Below the pieces are notes generated by a model. That model made no database searches and was not told the origin of the DNA. It saw nothing but the letters and a program-made list of their open reading frames with translations. Shown here piece by piece: positions 8,583-16,325 of a DNA stretch of 64,000 nt. Position 1 is the stretch's first letter. Every line of letters starts with the position of its first letter. This DNA comes from Desulfovibrionaceae bacterium. Lineage in GTDB: Bacteria > Desulfobacterota > Desulfovibrionia > Desulfovibrionales > Desulfovibrionaceae. The stretch covers positions 28,389 to 92,388 of the forward strand of contig JAQXJC010000004.1 in the NCBI GenBank assembly GCA_029008115.1. Direction: 5' to 3'. A program made the position numbers and the translations under genes.

Positions 8583-9671
8583 CTACACGAGATCGGGATC
8601 AGTGGGCATGCGTTCCCAATAGATGTGCCCCTTCTTCCTGTACTTGCGCAGCAGCACATAGACGCTGCCGGGGCCGCCGTCCACGGGCTTCGCCGTACAG
8701 AAGGCCAGCACCACGCGCTTGAAGGGGTCCTGCGTCAGCCAGAGCTGAAGGCGATCCCGCAGGATACCATAGCCGTTGGGAGAGTTCAGCCCCCGTCCGG
8801 GAACCACCAGCACAGTGCGCAGGCCCTTGAACCACGACTGCCGGACAAAGTTGAGAAGCGCCTGAAAAGCCTGCATGGCATTCAGGCCATGCAAATCCAG
8901 ATGCGCTTCAGGGCTGTAGCTGCCCGCCCGCAGCCTGTTCATGATCATCTCATCCAGCCCCACCACAAAGCCTTCCAGATATTCGCCCGTCAGGGACAGC
9001 GCAAACTCCAGCTTGCCGTCCAGCACATCCTGCATGCCCAGCTCCCCGCCGGGAGGAGGCGTCCCGGGCCTGGGCTGCGGCGCAACATCCCTTCCCTTTC
9101 CTGACAGCGGCGCGACCTGCCGCATGGCTGCGGCAAAGGCGGATGCGTCGGAATCAGCTTCCGCTTCCGCCATGCGCTCCAGTGCCGCTACTCCGTCGTC
9201 CGGGGCTTCGGGAGCCGGCGTAGCCCCTGCTTCCCGCTTCGCACCGTCCGCCCAGGCGCAGGAGGCGCGTCTGTCTTCCTGTGCGCGCCTCCGTGCCGCA
9301 AGATTTCGGGAAGCTGGCGCAGACCTGCTTCCCTGCCGCGCCATGGCCGCGCAAAAGGCCGCGCCCTCCTCCGCATCCAGAGCAGCATCACACTCCGCCG
9401 CCAGCGGCGCAAACGCCTGATGATCACGCATGGCGAAGCCGCCTTTTCCCGCAGTCTTCTTGCGTTCCACCTGCTGTACGGCCCGCAGGAACAGATGGGC
9501 ATCGTCGGCATCTTCCGCAGCTGTCTGATGTCCGGCAGTATCCTTCAGGGAAGGCCGCACGCGATCCGCGTGTTTCCTGTCCTGCGCAGGGCGGGGCTTC
9601 CCGCCGCCATCACGGAACAGCTTTCTGTCCAGCGCGGCAAAAGGATTTTCCGAAAAACTGTCATTGGCCAT
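8583..9671 (-). CDS. Smr-domain protein
   Basis: This 362-residue protein has a C-terminal Smr domain, the MutS2-related fold that often has nicking-nuclease or RNA-cleaving activity. The LDLHG motif is intact (EAHLDLHGLNAM) and the second motif appears as VPGRGLNS in place of the usual TGKG. The first 230 residues are charged, low in complexity and probably disordered (Ala/Asp/Glu/Arg-rich). Stand-alone Smr proteins of this layout are common in Desulfovibrio. I chose the ATG at 9671 because GGAG precedes it at a good distance, although an in-frame ATG exists at 9701. It lies downstream of the secG terminator. Confidence 0.82.
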   Translation of the reverse strand: MANDSFSENPFAALDRKLFRDGGGKPRPAQDRKHADRVRPSLKDTAGHQTAAEDADDAHLFLRAVQQVERKKTAGKGGFAMRDHQAFAPLAAECDAALDAEEGAAFCAAMARQGSRSAPASRNLAARRRAQEDRRASCAWADGAKREAGATPAPEAPDDGVAALERMAEAEADSDASAFAAAMRQVAPLSGKGRDVAPQPRPGTPPPGGELGMQDVLDGKLEFALSLTGEYLEGFVVGLDEMIMNRLRAGSYSPEAHLDLHGLNAMQAFQALLNFVRQSWFKGLRTVLVVPGRGLNSPNGYGILRDRLQLWLTQDPFKRVVLAFCTAKPVDGGPGSVYVLLRKYRKKGHIYWERMPTDPDLV

Positions 9672-9702
9672 GCTGCCATCTCCTTTGCAAGGGGCTCCCA
9701 AT

Positions 9703-9732
9703 AAAAAAAGCCGCAGACCATGCCGCGGCTTT
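9703..9732 (-). terminator. Intrinsic terminator of the mreB-tpiA-secG operon
   Basis: On the minus strand, AAAGCCGC (9732-9725) and GCGGCTTT (9714-9707) form an 8-base-pair stem with a 10-base loop, continuing into a run of seven T. It ends transcription after secG and just before the Smr gene. Confidence 0.85.
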
Positions 9733-9752
9733 CATCTCCAGAAAAAGATTGC

Positions 9753-10211
9753 CTACTGCGCGGCAGGCGCAGCCGCAGGCTTCTCCGCCGGAACCGACGG
9801 CGCATCGCCGGCAGGAGCCGGGGCCTGCGCATCTGCCGGGGCGGCCACGGCAGGAGCTTCCGCCGGAGCGGCGGACTGTCCGGCGGCGGGAACGGCCGGA
9901 GCCTGTTCTGCCTTGGGAGCGGAAGCGGCAGGCTGCATTTCTTCAAACTGCACGTCGGCCTCCAGCACGGCAGAGGCCGTGGAAGGACGGCTGCTGGTCA
10001 CGAAGGTATAGCTTAACGACGTGACCACAAACAGCAGGGCAATGAAGGCCGTCAGCTTTGCCAGCATGCCGCCGGCGCCGCTGGAACCGAACACGGAGGA
10101 ATTGCCGCCGCCGAAAATGACGCCCATACCTTCCTTGCCCGCCTGAAGCAGCACAAGAATAACCAGCAAGACACACACGATGATATGCAGCGTGAGAATA
10201 AGGGTTTGCAC
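9753..10211 (-). CDS. secG: Preprotein translocase subunit SecG
   Basis: SecG is the small membrane subunit of SecYEG and stimulates SecA-driven export. Two membrane helices lie at about residues 2-22 and 52-70, with the conserved LLQAGKEGMGVIFGGG loop and SSGAGGMLAKLT between them. A GTG start at 10211 is best because GGAGG lies six bases upstream. Typical SecG has 75-110 residues. Here the 152-residue product carries an extra tail of about 65 residues made almost wholly of Ala, Pro and a few charged residues. It follows tpiA by 63 bases, an order seen in other bacteria. Confidence 0.92.
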   Translation of the reverse strand: MQTLILTLHIIVCVLLVILVLLQAGKEGMGVIFGGGNSSVFGSSGAGGMLAKLTAFIALLFVVTSLSYTFVTSSRPSTASAVLEADVQFEEMQPAASAPKAEQAPAVPAAGQSAAPAEAPAVAAPADAQAPAPAGDAPSVPAEKPAAAPAAQ

Positions 10212-10274
10212 AATTTCCTCCAGATATCCCGAAACATGAACAGCGCGCCCCCACCGCGGGAGCGCGAACACGGA

Positions 10275-11027
10275 CTATGCCCTGACAATGGCGCTGAAAC
10301 TTTCAGCATCCAGGGAAGCGCCTCCTACCAAGAGACCGTCCACATTGTCAAGGGCAATAATGGACGCGGCATTGGCAGGCTTCACGCTTCCGCCATACAA
10401 GATGGCAACATTATTTCCAAATTCAGGAAAGCGCCGCACAAGAAGACGCCGCACAAGGGCATGCGCCTCCGCGATTTCACGCGGGCCGGCAACCTTGCCC
10501 GTGCCTATGGCCCATACGGGTTCGTAGGCGACAGCCAGATCGCCGCAGCCGGCAGCCCGCACGCCGGCAAAGGCGGCATCCAGCTGACGGGCCAGCACAG
10601 CTTCCAGCCGTCCAGCCTCGCGTTCCTCCAGCGTTTCGCCCACGCAGACCATGATCTTCAGGCCCTGCTCCAGCGCAAAGGCGGCCTTGCGTCCCACAAA
10701 GGCATCATCTTCTCCCAGCACGTGGCGGCGCTCGGAATGCCCGACCAGTACCCAGGAGGCGCCGCCATCCCTGAGCATGGCGGGAGAAACCTCACCGGTA
10801 AACGCGCCTTCCGCAGCGGGATAGACATCCTGCGCGCCTACGGCCATGCGGTCAGCCCCGGCAAGCGCTTCCGCCACGGCGGACACGGCCAGAAAGGGTG
10901 GAAAGACCACCACGTCACGACCTTCGGGCATGTTCCCGTCCAGCAGACGCCGCAGGGCGGTGGCGGTGGCGGCGGCCTCTCCGCGCGTCTTGTACATCTT
11001 CCAGTTGGCGGCGACAATCTTCCGCAT
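10275..11027 (-). CDS. tpiA: Triosephosphate isomerase (internal start within the RimI-TpiA frame)
   Basis: TpiA interconverts dihydroxyacetone phosphate and glyceraldehyde-3-phosphate in glycolysis and gluconeogenesis. Starting from the internal ATG at 11027 the product has 250 residues, exactly the family norm. It begins MRKIVAANWKMYK with the catalytic Lys, and carries GHSERR with the catalytic His, AYEPVWAIGTGK with the catalytic Glu, and the phosphate-binding ends LYGGSVKPAN and DGLLVGGASL. GGGAGGA lies seven bases before this ATG. Whether the isomerase is made only from this start, only as the RimI fusion, or both, cannot be told from sequence. Confidence 0.93.
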   Translation of the reverse strand: MRKIVAANWKMYKTRGEAAATATALRRLLDGNMPEGRDVVVFPPFLAVSAVAEALAGADRMAVGAQDVYPAAEGAFTGEVSPAMLRDGGASWVLVGHSERRHVLGEDDAFVGRKAAFALEQGLKIMVCVGETLEEREAGRLEAVLARQLDAAFAGVRAAGCGDLAVAYEPVWAIGTGKVAGPREIAEAHALVRRLLVRRFPEFGNNVAILYGGSVKPANAASIIALDNVDGLLVGGASLDAESFSAIVRA

Positions 11028-11522
11028 GCAGCATTCCTCCCGGGAGGCGAGGTCCAGCTGGTACACCAGCGCATCCTCCCCCGTGTCCGCATAATATCTT
11101 TTCCGTCGGCCCACCGGCGCAAAGCCGAATGATTCATACAAGGCCCTGGCCGGCGCGTTGCCAACGCGCACTTCCAGCAAGCCTCTGTTCATACCCGTTT
11201 TGCGTGCCGCTTGCAAGACCCCGTCCAGAAGACGGGCCCCCAGTCCCTGCCGGCGCAGCTCCGGCAGAACGGCGATATTCAGCAGCTCCAGCTCGTCCGC
11301 ACCGCAGTATACGGCGGCATAGCCCGCAAGGCGGCCGGCCGCACGCAGACCGAAGGCCCTGAAGGCCGCCTGCCCAAAGGAGGAGACAAACTGCGCCTCC
11401 GACCAGGGGCTGGAAAAGCACAGCGCCTCCAGCGCGGCCAGTGCCCCGGCGTCCGCCGCTCCCAGCTCTTCGAAGACGGCCGTCAACTCCCGCGCGCACC
11501 GTGCATCCACAGGTTCCGCCAT
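10275..11522 (-). CDS. RimI-like acetyltransferase joined in frame to triosephosphate isomerase
   Basis: One open frame of 415 codons encodes a GNAT acetyltransferase of the RimI type (residues 1 to about 160) and then a complete triosephosphate isomerase. The RimI part has the acetyl-CoA loop LRRQGLGARLL and the family ending ALYESFGFAPVGRRKRYY-ADTGEDALVYQLDL. RimI acetylates the N-terminus of ribosomal protein S18. No stop codon separates the two parts: the frame runs LASREECC straight into MRKIVAANWK. A good Shine-Dalgarno (GGGAGGA) precedes that internal Met, so free TPI is probably made as well. The gene follows suhB with a 15-base gap and has its own SD (GGTGGA). Confidence 0.8.
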   Translation of the reverse strand: MAEPVDARCARELTAVFEELGAADAGALAALEALCFSSPWSEAQFVSSFGQAAFRAFGLRAAGRLAGYAAVYCGADELELLNIAVLPELRRQGLGARLLDGVLQAARKTGMNRGLLEVRVGNAPARALYESFGFAPVGRRKRYYADTGEDALVYQLDLASREECCMRKIVAANWKMYKTRGEAAATATALRRLLDGNMPEGRDVVVFPPFLAVSAVAEALAGADRMAVGAQDVYPAAEGAFTGEVSPAMLRDGGASWVLVGHSERRHVLGEDDAFVGRKAAFALEQGLKIMVCVGETLEEREAGRLEAVLARQLDAAFAGVRAAGCGDLAVAYEPVWAIGTGKVAGPREIAEAHALVRRLLVRRFPEFGNNVAILYGGSVKPANAASIIALDNVDGLLVGGASLDAESFSAIVRA

Positions 11523-11537
11523 GCTTCCACCGTCCTG

Positions 11538-12332
11538 TCAGACATCCATGCAGACGGCCGCGCCAATCCGCAGCAGGCGCACCATATCCGCATGTACCAG
11601 CCCGTTGCTGGCCAGCAGCGGACGCTCAAAGGTCAGCGGCGCGCCGTCCGTATCCGAAACCATGCCGCCGGCTTCCTCCACCAGCAGCCAGCCGGCGGCA
11701 AAATCCCACGGCTTCAGGCCCAGTTCATAAAAGGCGTCCAGCCGCCCGCAGGCCACATAGGCCAGGTCCACGGCAGCCGCCCCGATGCGGCGCACGCCCT
11801 GCGCGGCGGGAAGCACCTGCCGCAGCCAGCCAAGCACGGTCTCCAGATTGTCGGGCACATTGTAGGGGAAGCCCGTGGCCACCAGCGCATCCTGCATGCG
11901 GGCCGCACGGGAAACGCGGATGGGCCGCCCGTTGAGAAAGGCCCCGCAGCCGCGCCGGGCGCAGTAGCATTCGTCAAGCATGGGCAGGTTGATTACGCCC
12001 ATCTCCGGCCTGCCGTTCCGCCACAGCGCCACGGAGGTGGCCACCTGCGGAATGCGATGGACAAAGTTCGTTGTCCCGTCCACGGGATCAATGATCCAGC
12101 AGTCGGTCGCCGGCTCCCGCATGTCCTCCGCGCTTTCCTCGGCCATGAAGGACGCACCCGGGATCAGAGGAGCCAGAGTCTCTTTCAGGAAGCCTTCCAC
12201 GGCCACATCCGTTTCCGTAACGAGGTCTATGCAGCCCTTGTGGCGAATGCGGCGGGCCTTGTCCCATGCCTCGCGGACAATGCGTCCGCTTTCCCGCACC
12301 ACACCGGCCAGCTTCTCCAGCTCTCTGTCCAT
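11538..12332 (-). CDS. suhB: Inositol monophosphatase family protein (SuhB-like)
   Basis: This 264-residue Mg-dependent phosphatase of the IMPase fold has EESAE (first metal ligand), WIIDPVDGTTNFVH (the DPxDGT signature) and KPWDFAAGWLLVEEAGG (the C-terminal WDxAAG motif). Family members hydrolyse inositol phosphates or related sugar phosphates. E. coli SuhB also joins rRNA transcription complexes. Which role applies here is open. Its ATG overlaps the mreB stop (TAATG), so it is translationally coupled to mreB. Confidence 0.9.
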   Translation of the reverse strand: MDRELEKLAGVVRESGRIVREAWDKARRIRHKGCIDLVTETDVAVEGFLKETLAPLIPGASFMAEESAEDMREPATDCWIIDPVDGTTNFVHRIPQVATSVALWRNGRPEMGVINLPMLDECYCARRGCGAFLNGRPIRVSRAARMQDALVATGFPYNVPDNLETVLGWLRQVLPAAQGVRRIGAAAVDLAYVACGRLDAFYELGLKPWDFAAGWLLVEEAGGMVSDTDGAPLTFERPLLASNGLVHADMVRLLRIGAAVCMDV

Positions 12333-13366
12333 TAGTTGATGAACACTCCCGCAAATTGCGCCCTGTTCTCCATGGCTCTGGCCGTGCCGCGCAGCACCGT
12401 GGTCAGCGGCTCATCATCCACCCGCACCTTCAGGCTGGTTTCTCCGGCAATATGCCGATCCAGCCCCTTCAGCAGCGCGCCGCCGCCCACCAGCAGCATG
12501 CCGCTGCGGTAAATATCGCCCGCCAGCTCCGGGGGAATGCGCTCCAGAGCGCGGAACACGGCCTGCACAATGGCCTGCACCGGCTCACGCAACGCCTCGC
12601 GCACATGGCCTTCCGTCACCCGCACCACCTTGGGCGTGCCGGTAAACACGTCCTTGCCGGACACTTCCACCACCGGAGCATCCTCCAGCGGCACAGCCGA
12701 GCCAATGAGCTTTTTCACGTTTTCCGCCGTATTTTCGCCAATCTCCAGGCGGAATACGTCCCGCATGTACCGCAGAATGGCCTGATCCATGACATCGCCG
12801 GCCACGCGCACGGATTCCGCATGCGCAATAGCGGACAGCGTGGTGACGGCCACTTCGGCAGTCCCGCCGCCAATGTCCAGCACAAGGCTCCCCTGCGGCT
12901 CCAGCACGGGCATGCCGGCCCCGATGGCCGCCGCCATGGGCTCCTCCACAAGCAGAACCTCGCGCGCGCCGGCATCCGTGGCCGCTTCGATGACCGCACG
13001 CTTCTCCACCTGCGTGATGCCCGTGGGAATGCAGATGACCATGCTTGGCCGGAACAGGCGGAAGCCGGAAATCACGCGGCGCACGAAATAGGAAATCATC
13101 TCGCGGGTGATCTCAAAGTCCGCAATGACGCCGTCCTTCATGGGCCGGATGGCCCGGATGCGGCGCGGCGTGCGCCCCAGAAACTCCTTGGCGCTGCGGC
13201 CCACGGCCAGCACCTTGCCCGTGTCCGCATCCACGGCGACCACGGAGGGCTCATTGACAAGAATACCGCCGGCACGAGTGTATAGCAGGGTATTCGCCGT
13301 GCCGAGGTCCATGGCGATATGCTCGCCCAGCGAGCCCAGCATCCTGCCAATGGCATTGAACAGCAT
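12332..13366 (-). CDS. mreB: Rod-shape protein MreB
   Basis: MreB is the bacterial actin that guides lateral peptidoglycan synthesis. It has 344 residues, normal length. The phosphate-1 loop AMDLGTANTLLY, the phosphate-2 motif LVLDIGGGTAEVAV and the adenosine loop LLVGGGALLKGLD are intact, as is EEPMAAAIGAG. The N-terminal MLFNAIGRMLGSLG is a plausible amphipathic membrane-binding helix. No mreC, mreD or mrdA sits next to it, so this copy stands apart from the usual mre cluster. Its start overlaps the stop of the GAF gene. Confidence 0.94.
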   Translation of the reverse strand: MLFNAIGRMLGSLGEHIAMDLGTANTLLYTRAGGILVNEPSVVAVDADTGKVLAVGRSAKEFLGRTPRRIRAIRPMKDGVIADFEITREMISYFVRRVISGFRLFRPSMVICIPTGITQVEKRAVIEAATDAGAREVLLVEEPMAAAIGAGMPVLEPQGSLVLDIGGGTAEVAVTTLSAIAHAESVRVAGDVMDQAILRYMRDVFRLEIGENTAENVKKLIGSAVPLEDAPVVEVSGKDVFTGTPKVVRVTEGHVREALREPVQAIVQAVFRALERIPPELAGDIYRSGMLLVGGGALLKGLDRHIAGETSLKVRVDDEPLTTVLRGTARAMENRAQFAGVFIN

Positions 13367-14373
13367 TATTGCGGCCCTTCTTCATGCATGGCCGCCGGCG
13401 ACGCCGGAGCGGGGATGTGAGCCTTGGGCGTCAGGCGGCGCAGACGGCTCTTCAGATACAGGTTCTCCACATGCAGCGCCAGGATGTCCACGCACTGATG
13501 CACAAACGAACGCAGCGGCTCGTCCACCTCGCGCTGTTCCGTACTGCCCAGGCATACCACGGCCCGCGTGCTGCGATCCACCCGGACAGGCATGCAGATT
13601 ACGGAACGGAAGCGCGGCATATCCGGTATGCGTCCGAACAGGGACTGCTCTTCCAGATGCTCCTGAATCACGGGTTCTTCCGTGCGGAACACGCATCCGG
13701 CCAGATTGCCCCCCATGGGCAGCACCACCGGTTCTCCGTCCAGCATCAGCAGCGGGCGGGATTCCCCTTCAACGGCAAAGGTTTCCGCATCCTCAAAGGT
13801 GGCGAAGGCGCAATAGTCAAATTCCGAGGCGGAGGACAGAATCTCCAGATAGCGCTTGATATATGCGGCCCAGCCGCGCACCTGGAAGCGCAGCTCCCGG
13901 ACGACGTCCAGCTCGGCAAAATAGCGCGGAATGCTGCCCGCAAGCTGCTCGCGGCTCTGCTGCACCTGACTGCTGGCGGCCATTTCCGCAAAGAGCTGCA
14001 ACAGCTTGCAGTCCTTGTCGGAGAAAGAGTACTGGCGCTTGCTGTCCACGCACAGCGCACCGCCGCTGCCCACGGGCACGCCCATGAACGCCTTGATGGC
14101 CCCGGCATCCTCATCCCTGTAATAGCCCAGCACCCCCGGGCGCTGCTCCACATTGTCCACCAGCATGGGCTTGCGGTTGCGGACTATCCAGCCCACAAGG
14201 CCCTTGCCGGGCGCAATGGATGCGCCGGGGACGATTCTGTCGCCCAAGCTGAAGAAGGATGCCAGCGTTGCGCCCTCCACGCCGTCTTCAGGCAGGAAAA
14301 GCACCGCGGAATAGGCGTCGAACACGCTGCACACAATGCGCAGGAGCTGATTTTCCACAGAAATTGTTTTCAT
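13366..14373 (-). CDS. GAF-domain protein upstream of mreB
   Basis: This 335-residue cytosolic protein appears to hold two GAF-type sensor domains, at about residues 10-150 and 190-310. Typical segments are APGKGLVGWIVRNRKPMLV and RSVICMPVRVDRSTRAVVCLGS. No output domain (kinase, GGDEF, HTH) is present. It may bind a small ligand and act through a partner, or be a structural scaffold. Its position as first gene of an operon with mreB, suhB, rimI-tpiA and secG is unusual, and its stop overlaps the mreB start. A start at 14373 gives the GAF core the right length. The ribosome-binding site is weak, so an upstream ATG is possible. Confidence 0.75.
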   Translation of the reverse strand: MKTISVENQLLRIVCSVFDAYSAVLFLPEDGVEGATLASFFSLGDRIVPGASIAPGKGLVGWIVRNRKPMLVDNVEQRPGVLGYYRDEDAGAIKAFMGVPVGSGGALCVDSKRQYSFSDKDCKLLQLFAEMAASSQVQQSREQLAGSIPRYFAELDVVRELRFQVRGWAAYIKRYLEILSSASEFDYCAFATFEDAETFAVEGESRPLLMLDGEPVVLPMGGNLAGCVFRTEEPVIQEHLEEQSLFGRIPDMPRFRSVICMPVRVDRSTRAVVCLGSTEQREVDEPLRSFVHQCVDILALHVENLYLKSRLRRLTPKAHIPAPASPAAMHEEGPQ

Positions 14374-14415
14374 AGTCAGGACTCGGAAAGATAAAAGAGT
14401 CAGGCTTCCCCAAAA

Positions 14416-14435
14416 CATTTGAAACCTATCAAATG
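14416..14435. promoter_or_regulatory. CRP/FNR-type dyad ahead of the GAF-mreB operon
   Basis: CATTTGA (14416-14422) and TCAAATG (14429-14435) are perfect inverted half sites with a six-base centre, the spacing of CRP/FNR-family operators. On the minus strand a -10-like TTTTAT at 14396-14391 would start transcription near 14384. That puts the dyad centre at about -41.5, a class II activator position. The regulator is unknown. Confidence 0.4.
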
Positions 14436-14491
14436 CGCCCCCGCTCCGCAAGCATCTTCTGCCCCGCATGCCGTTTCCGCGCCGTTGTGAC

Positions 14492-14519
14492 TTGACAGGG
14501 AGGCATTCAGGAGTAAATT
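14492..14519 (+). promoter_or_regulatory. Strong candidate sigma70 promoter for the 14565 gene
   Basis: A perfect -35 TTGACA (14492-14497), a 16-base spacer and TAAATT (14514-14519) precede the gene by about 40 bases. Confidence 0.6.
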
Positions 14520-14564
14520 TCAGAGAATTGCACAGACTGAAAAACACACGGACGGGCGGCGGCG

Positions 14565-16280
14565 ATGGGCATGGCATGGCAAGCAGTCTTCTCTCAGAAC
14601 GGGCTCCCCTGGCAGGACGAACAGTCTTTTTCGGACATGCCGCAGGTGCGCACCCTGCCGGAGCTCAAGGCATTTCTTGACGCCACGCACATACGCTTCT
14701 GCCTGGCCCGGCCCTATGCCGAACAGGAGCGCTATCCTCTGGTGGAGGCGCGCGAGCTGCTCCCCTCCTTTGACAACGACATGTGGGAATACAAGGACCT
14801 GCCCGGCTTTGCCATGGTGGCCTTTGCCCGTCAGCTGGACAATCTTTCGGAAGTTTTCCAGTATGACGCCCTGCATCCCCTGCTGCCCGCCCGGCAGCAA
14901 GGGCCCGCCTGCCTCCTGGAAACGCAGGTGGCGGCGCAGAATGCCCAGACCATTGCCGACCGCCTGCCCCGCGTGCTGCATGACCGCTTCCGTCAGCGCT
15001 TCTCCTCGTGCGATTCCTCCGATCTGCGCTATTATCCCGCGCTGCTGCCCTATCTGCTGCAAATGGATCGTGCGCAGGTCATGGCGCTGGCCCCGGACGG
15101 CTGCTTCCACCTCGCCGGCGTCTTTGCCTCCTTCCCCGCGGACATAGACAGCGAGCTCAAGCGCTTCGGCATGCGCATTGGCAAATTTGTGTACGGCGAC
15201 AACGAGCGTTACGAGCGCAACCGCATGTTTGTCTACCAGTACCTCATGGAGCTGTACGGCTTTCCCATTGTCTCGGAGCGGCGCACCTCCAGCGCCCTGT
15301 TTGCCCGCAAGCTGCACAAGATGGGAGAGCGCTTCCTGCTGCGCGTCCTGGGGCAGACGGATCGCACCATTACCACATACATATCCAATGGCGAAAACCG
15401 CCGCTATCCTCTGGTGGAGAAAATCGCGCTGGTCAGCGTGGACAAGGATCAGGAAGAAGCGCTGCGCATCATCAGCGAAGGCGGGTATTTTCTTGACCCC
15501 GAACGGCGCGTTGTCATCATCCGCATCACCTACCGCCAGCATGCCTTTTCCGCCAGCAACGTGCGGCAGGATCGCGCCCTCTCCGTAGCCTCGCAGGAAA
15601 TTCTGCATCCGCTGACCGGCAGGCCCCTCCACGGCCTGAACATCATCAAGGATACGACCAACATGCTGCTGCGCCTCAGCGACATTGTGCGCGGCGAGCA
15701 CACGGGGCGCATCATCTACAGGCGCAACGAGGTGGTGGAAAACACGGACAGCGATGAAAAGCGCCTCAAGTTCCTGTACGCCTGGCTCACCAAGCACCAG
15801 CGGCGCATCATCAGCTACAGCAGCGAGTTTTTTAACGGCGTCAAGCAGGTCGTCAGCTCCTATCTGTATTCGCCTGACAACGACGAGGCCTTTGAAAGCC
15901 TGCGGGAGCTGCACCGCGATGTCTGCATGCGCTTCAGCTACATCCAGCAGGCGCGCAAGATACGTATGCTGGAAGACCTGCGCCAGCGCCAGAACAGAAA
16001 TGGACGCATTACCTATCTGTGCATGATGCGCGAGGCCACCGCCCTGCTCAAGGACCTGAGCTTTGACATCTCCACCTACTTTCCCTCGCTGGTGGATGCC
16101 ATCATTGCCGCCGCCGAGGCCATTCTTGCCGACCGCTATCTGGTTCGCACCTATATCGAGATTCCAGAAGAAAGACTGACCCGCAACGGGCAGGAGATAC
16201 GCAAGCACTACGGCCGCATCGTCTCCCTGCTGGACAGCTTCAAGGCTGTGCGCAAGTCCCGTTCCTCCAGTGAAAAATAG
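14565..16280 (+). CDS. Unrecognised 571-residue protein
   Basis: I do not recognise this protein. It has no signal peptide, no membrane segment and no Walker or metal-binding signature that I can see. It is rich in Arg, Leu and Tyr and looks mostly helical, with regular charged heptads in the last 200 residues (for example LRELHRDVCMRFSYIQQARK). A middle part (about residues 240-330) looks alpha/beta, with repeated RYPLVEKIALVSVD-like strands. It has its own good promoter and is followed 45 bases later by rsmE-rarA-acyltransferase, so it may belong with RNA or DNA maintenance genes. There is no clear SD before the ATG at 14565, and the ATG at 14571 is an alternative. Confidence 0.7.
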   Translation: MGMAWQAVFSQNGLPWQDEQSFSDMPQVRTLPELKAFLDATHIRFCLARPYAEQERYPLVEARELLPSFDNDMWEYKDLPGFAMVAFARQLDNLSEVFQYDALHPLLPARQQGPACLLETQVAAQNAQTIADRLPRVLHDRFRQRFSSCDSSDLRYYPALLPYLLQMDRAQVMALAPDGCFHLAGVFASFPADIDSELKRFGMRIGKFVYGDNERYERNRMFVYQYLMELYGFPIVSERRTSSALFARKLHKMGERFLLRVLGQTDRTITTYISNGENRRYPLVEKIALVSVDKDQEEALRIISEGGYFLDPERRVVIIRITYRQHAFSASNVRQDRALSVASQEILHPLTGRPLHGLNIIKDTTNMLLRLSDIVRGEHTGRIIYRRNEVVENTDSDEKRLKFLYAWLTKHQRRIISYSSEFFNGVKQVVSSYLYSPDNDEAFESLRELHRDVCMRFSYIQQARKIRMLEDLRQRQNRNGRITYLCMMREATALLKDLSFDISTYFPSLVDAIIAAAEAILADRYLVRTYIEIPEERLTRNGQEIRKHYGRIVSLLDSFKAVRKSRSSSEK

Positions 16281-16325
16281 CGCGGCTCTCCGGGGCCGCG
16301 TGCAACTGTCTGTTAAGAGGCTGCC

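Noticed and set aside
16281..16325. A GC-rich hairpin (CGCGGC/GCCGCG) between the 14565 gene and rsmE as a terminator.
   Set aside because: Short stem and no U-run, and the genes look co-transcribed.
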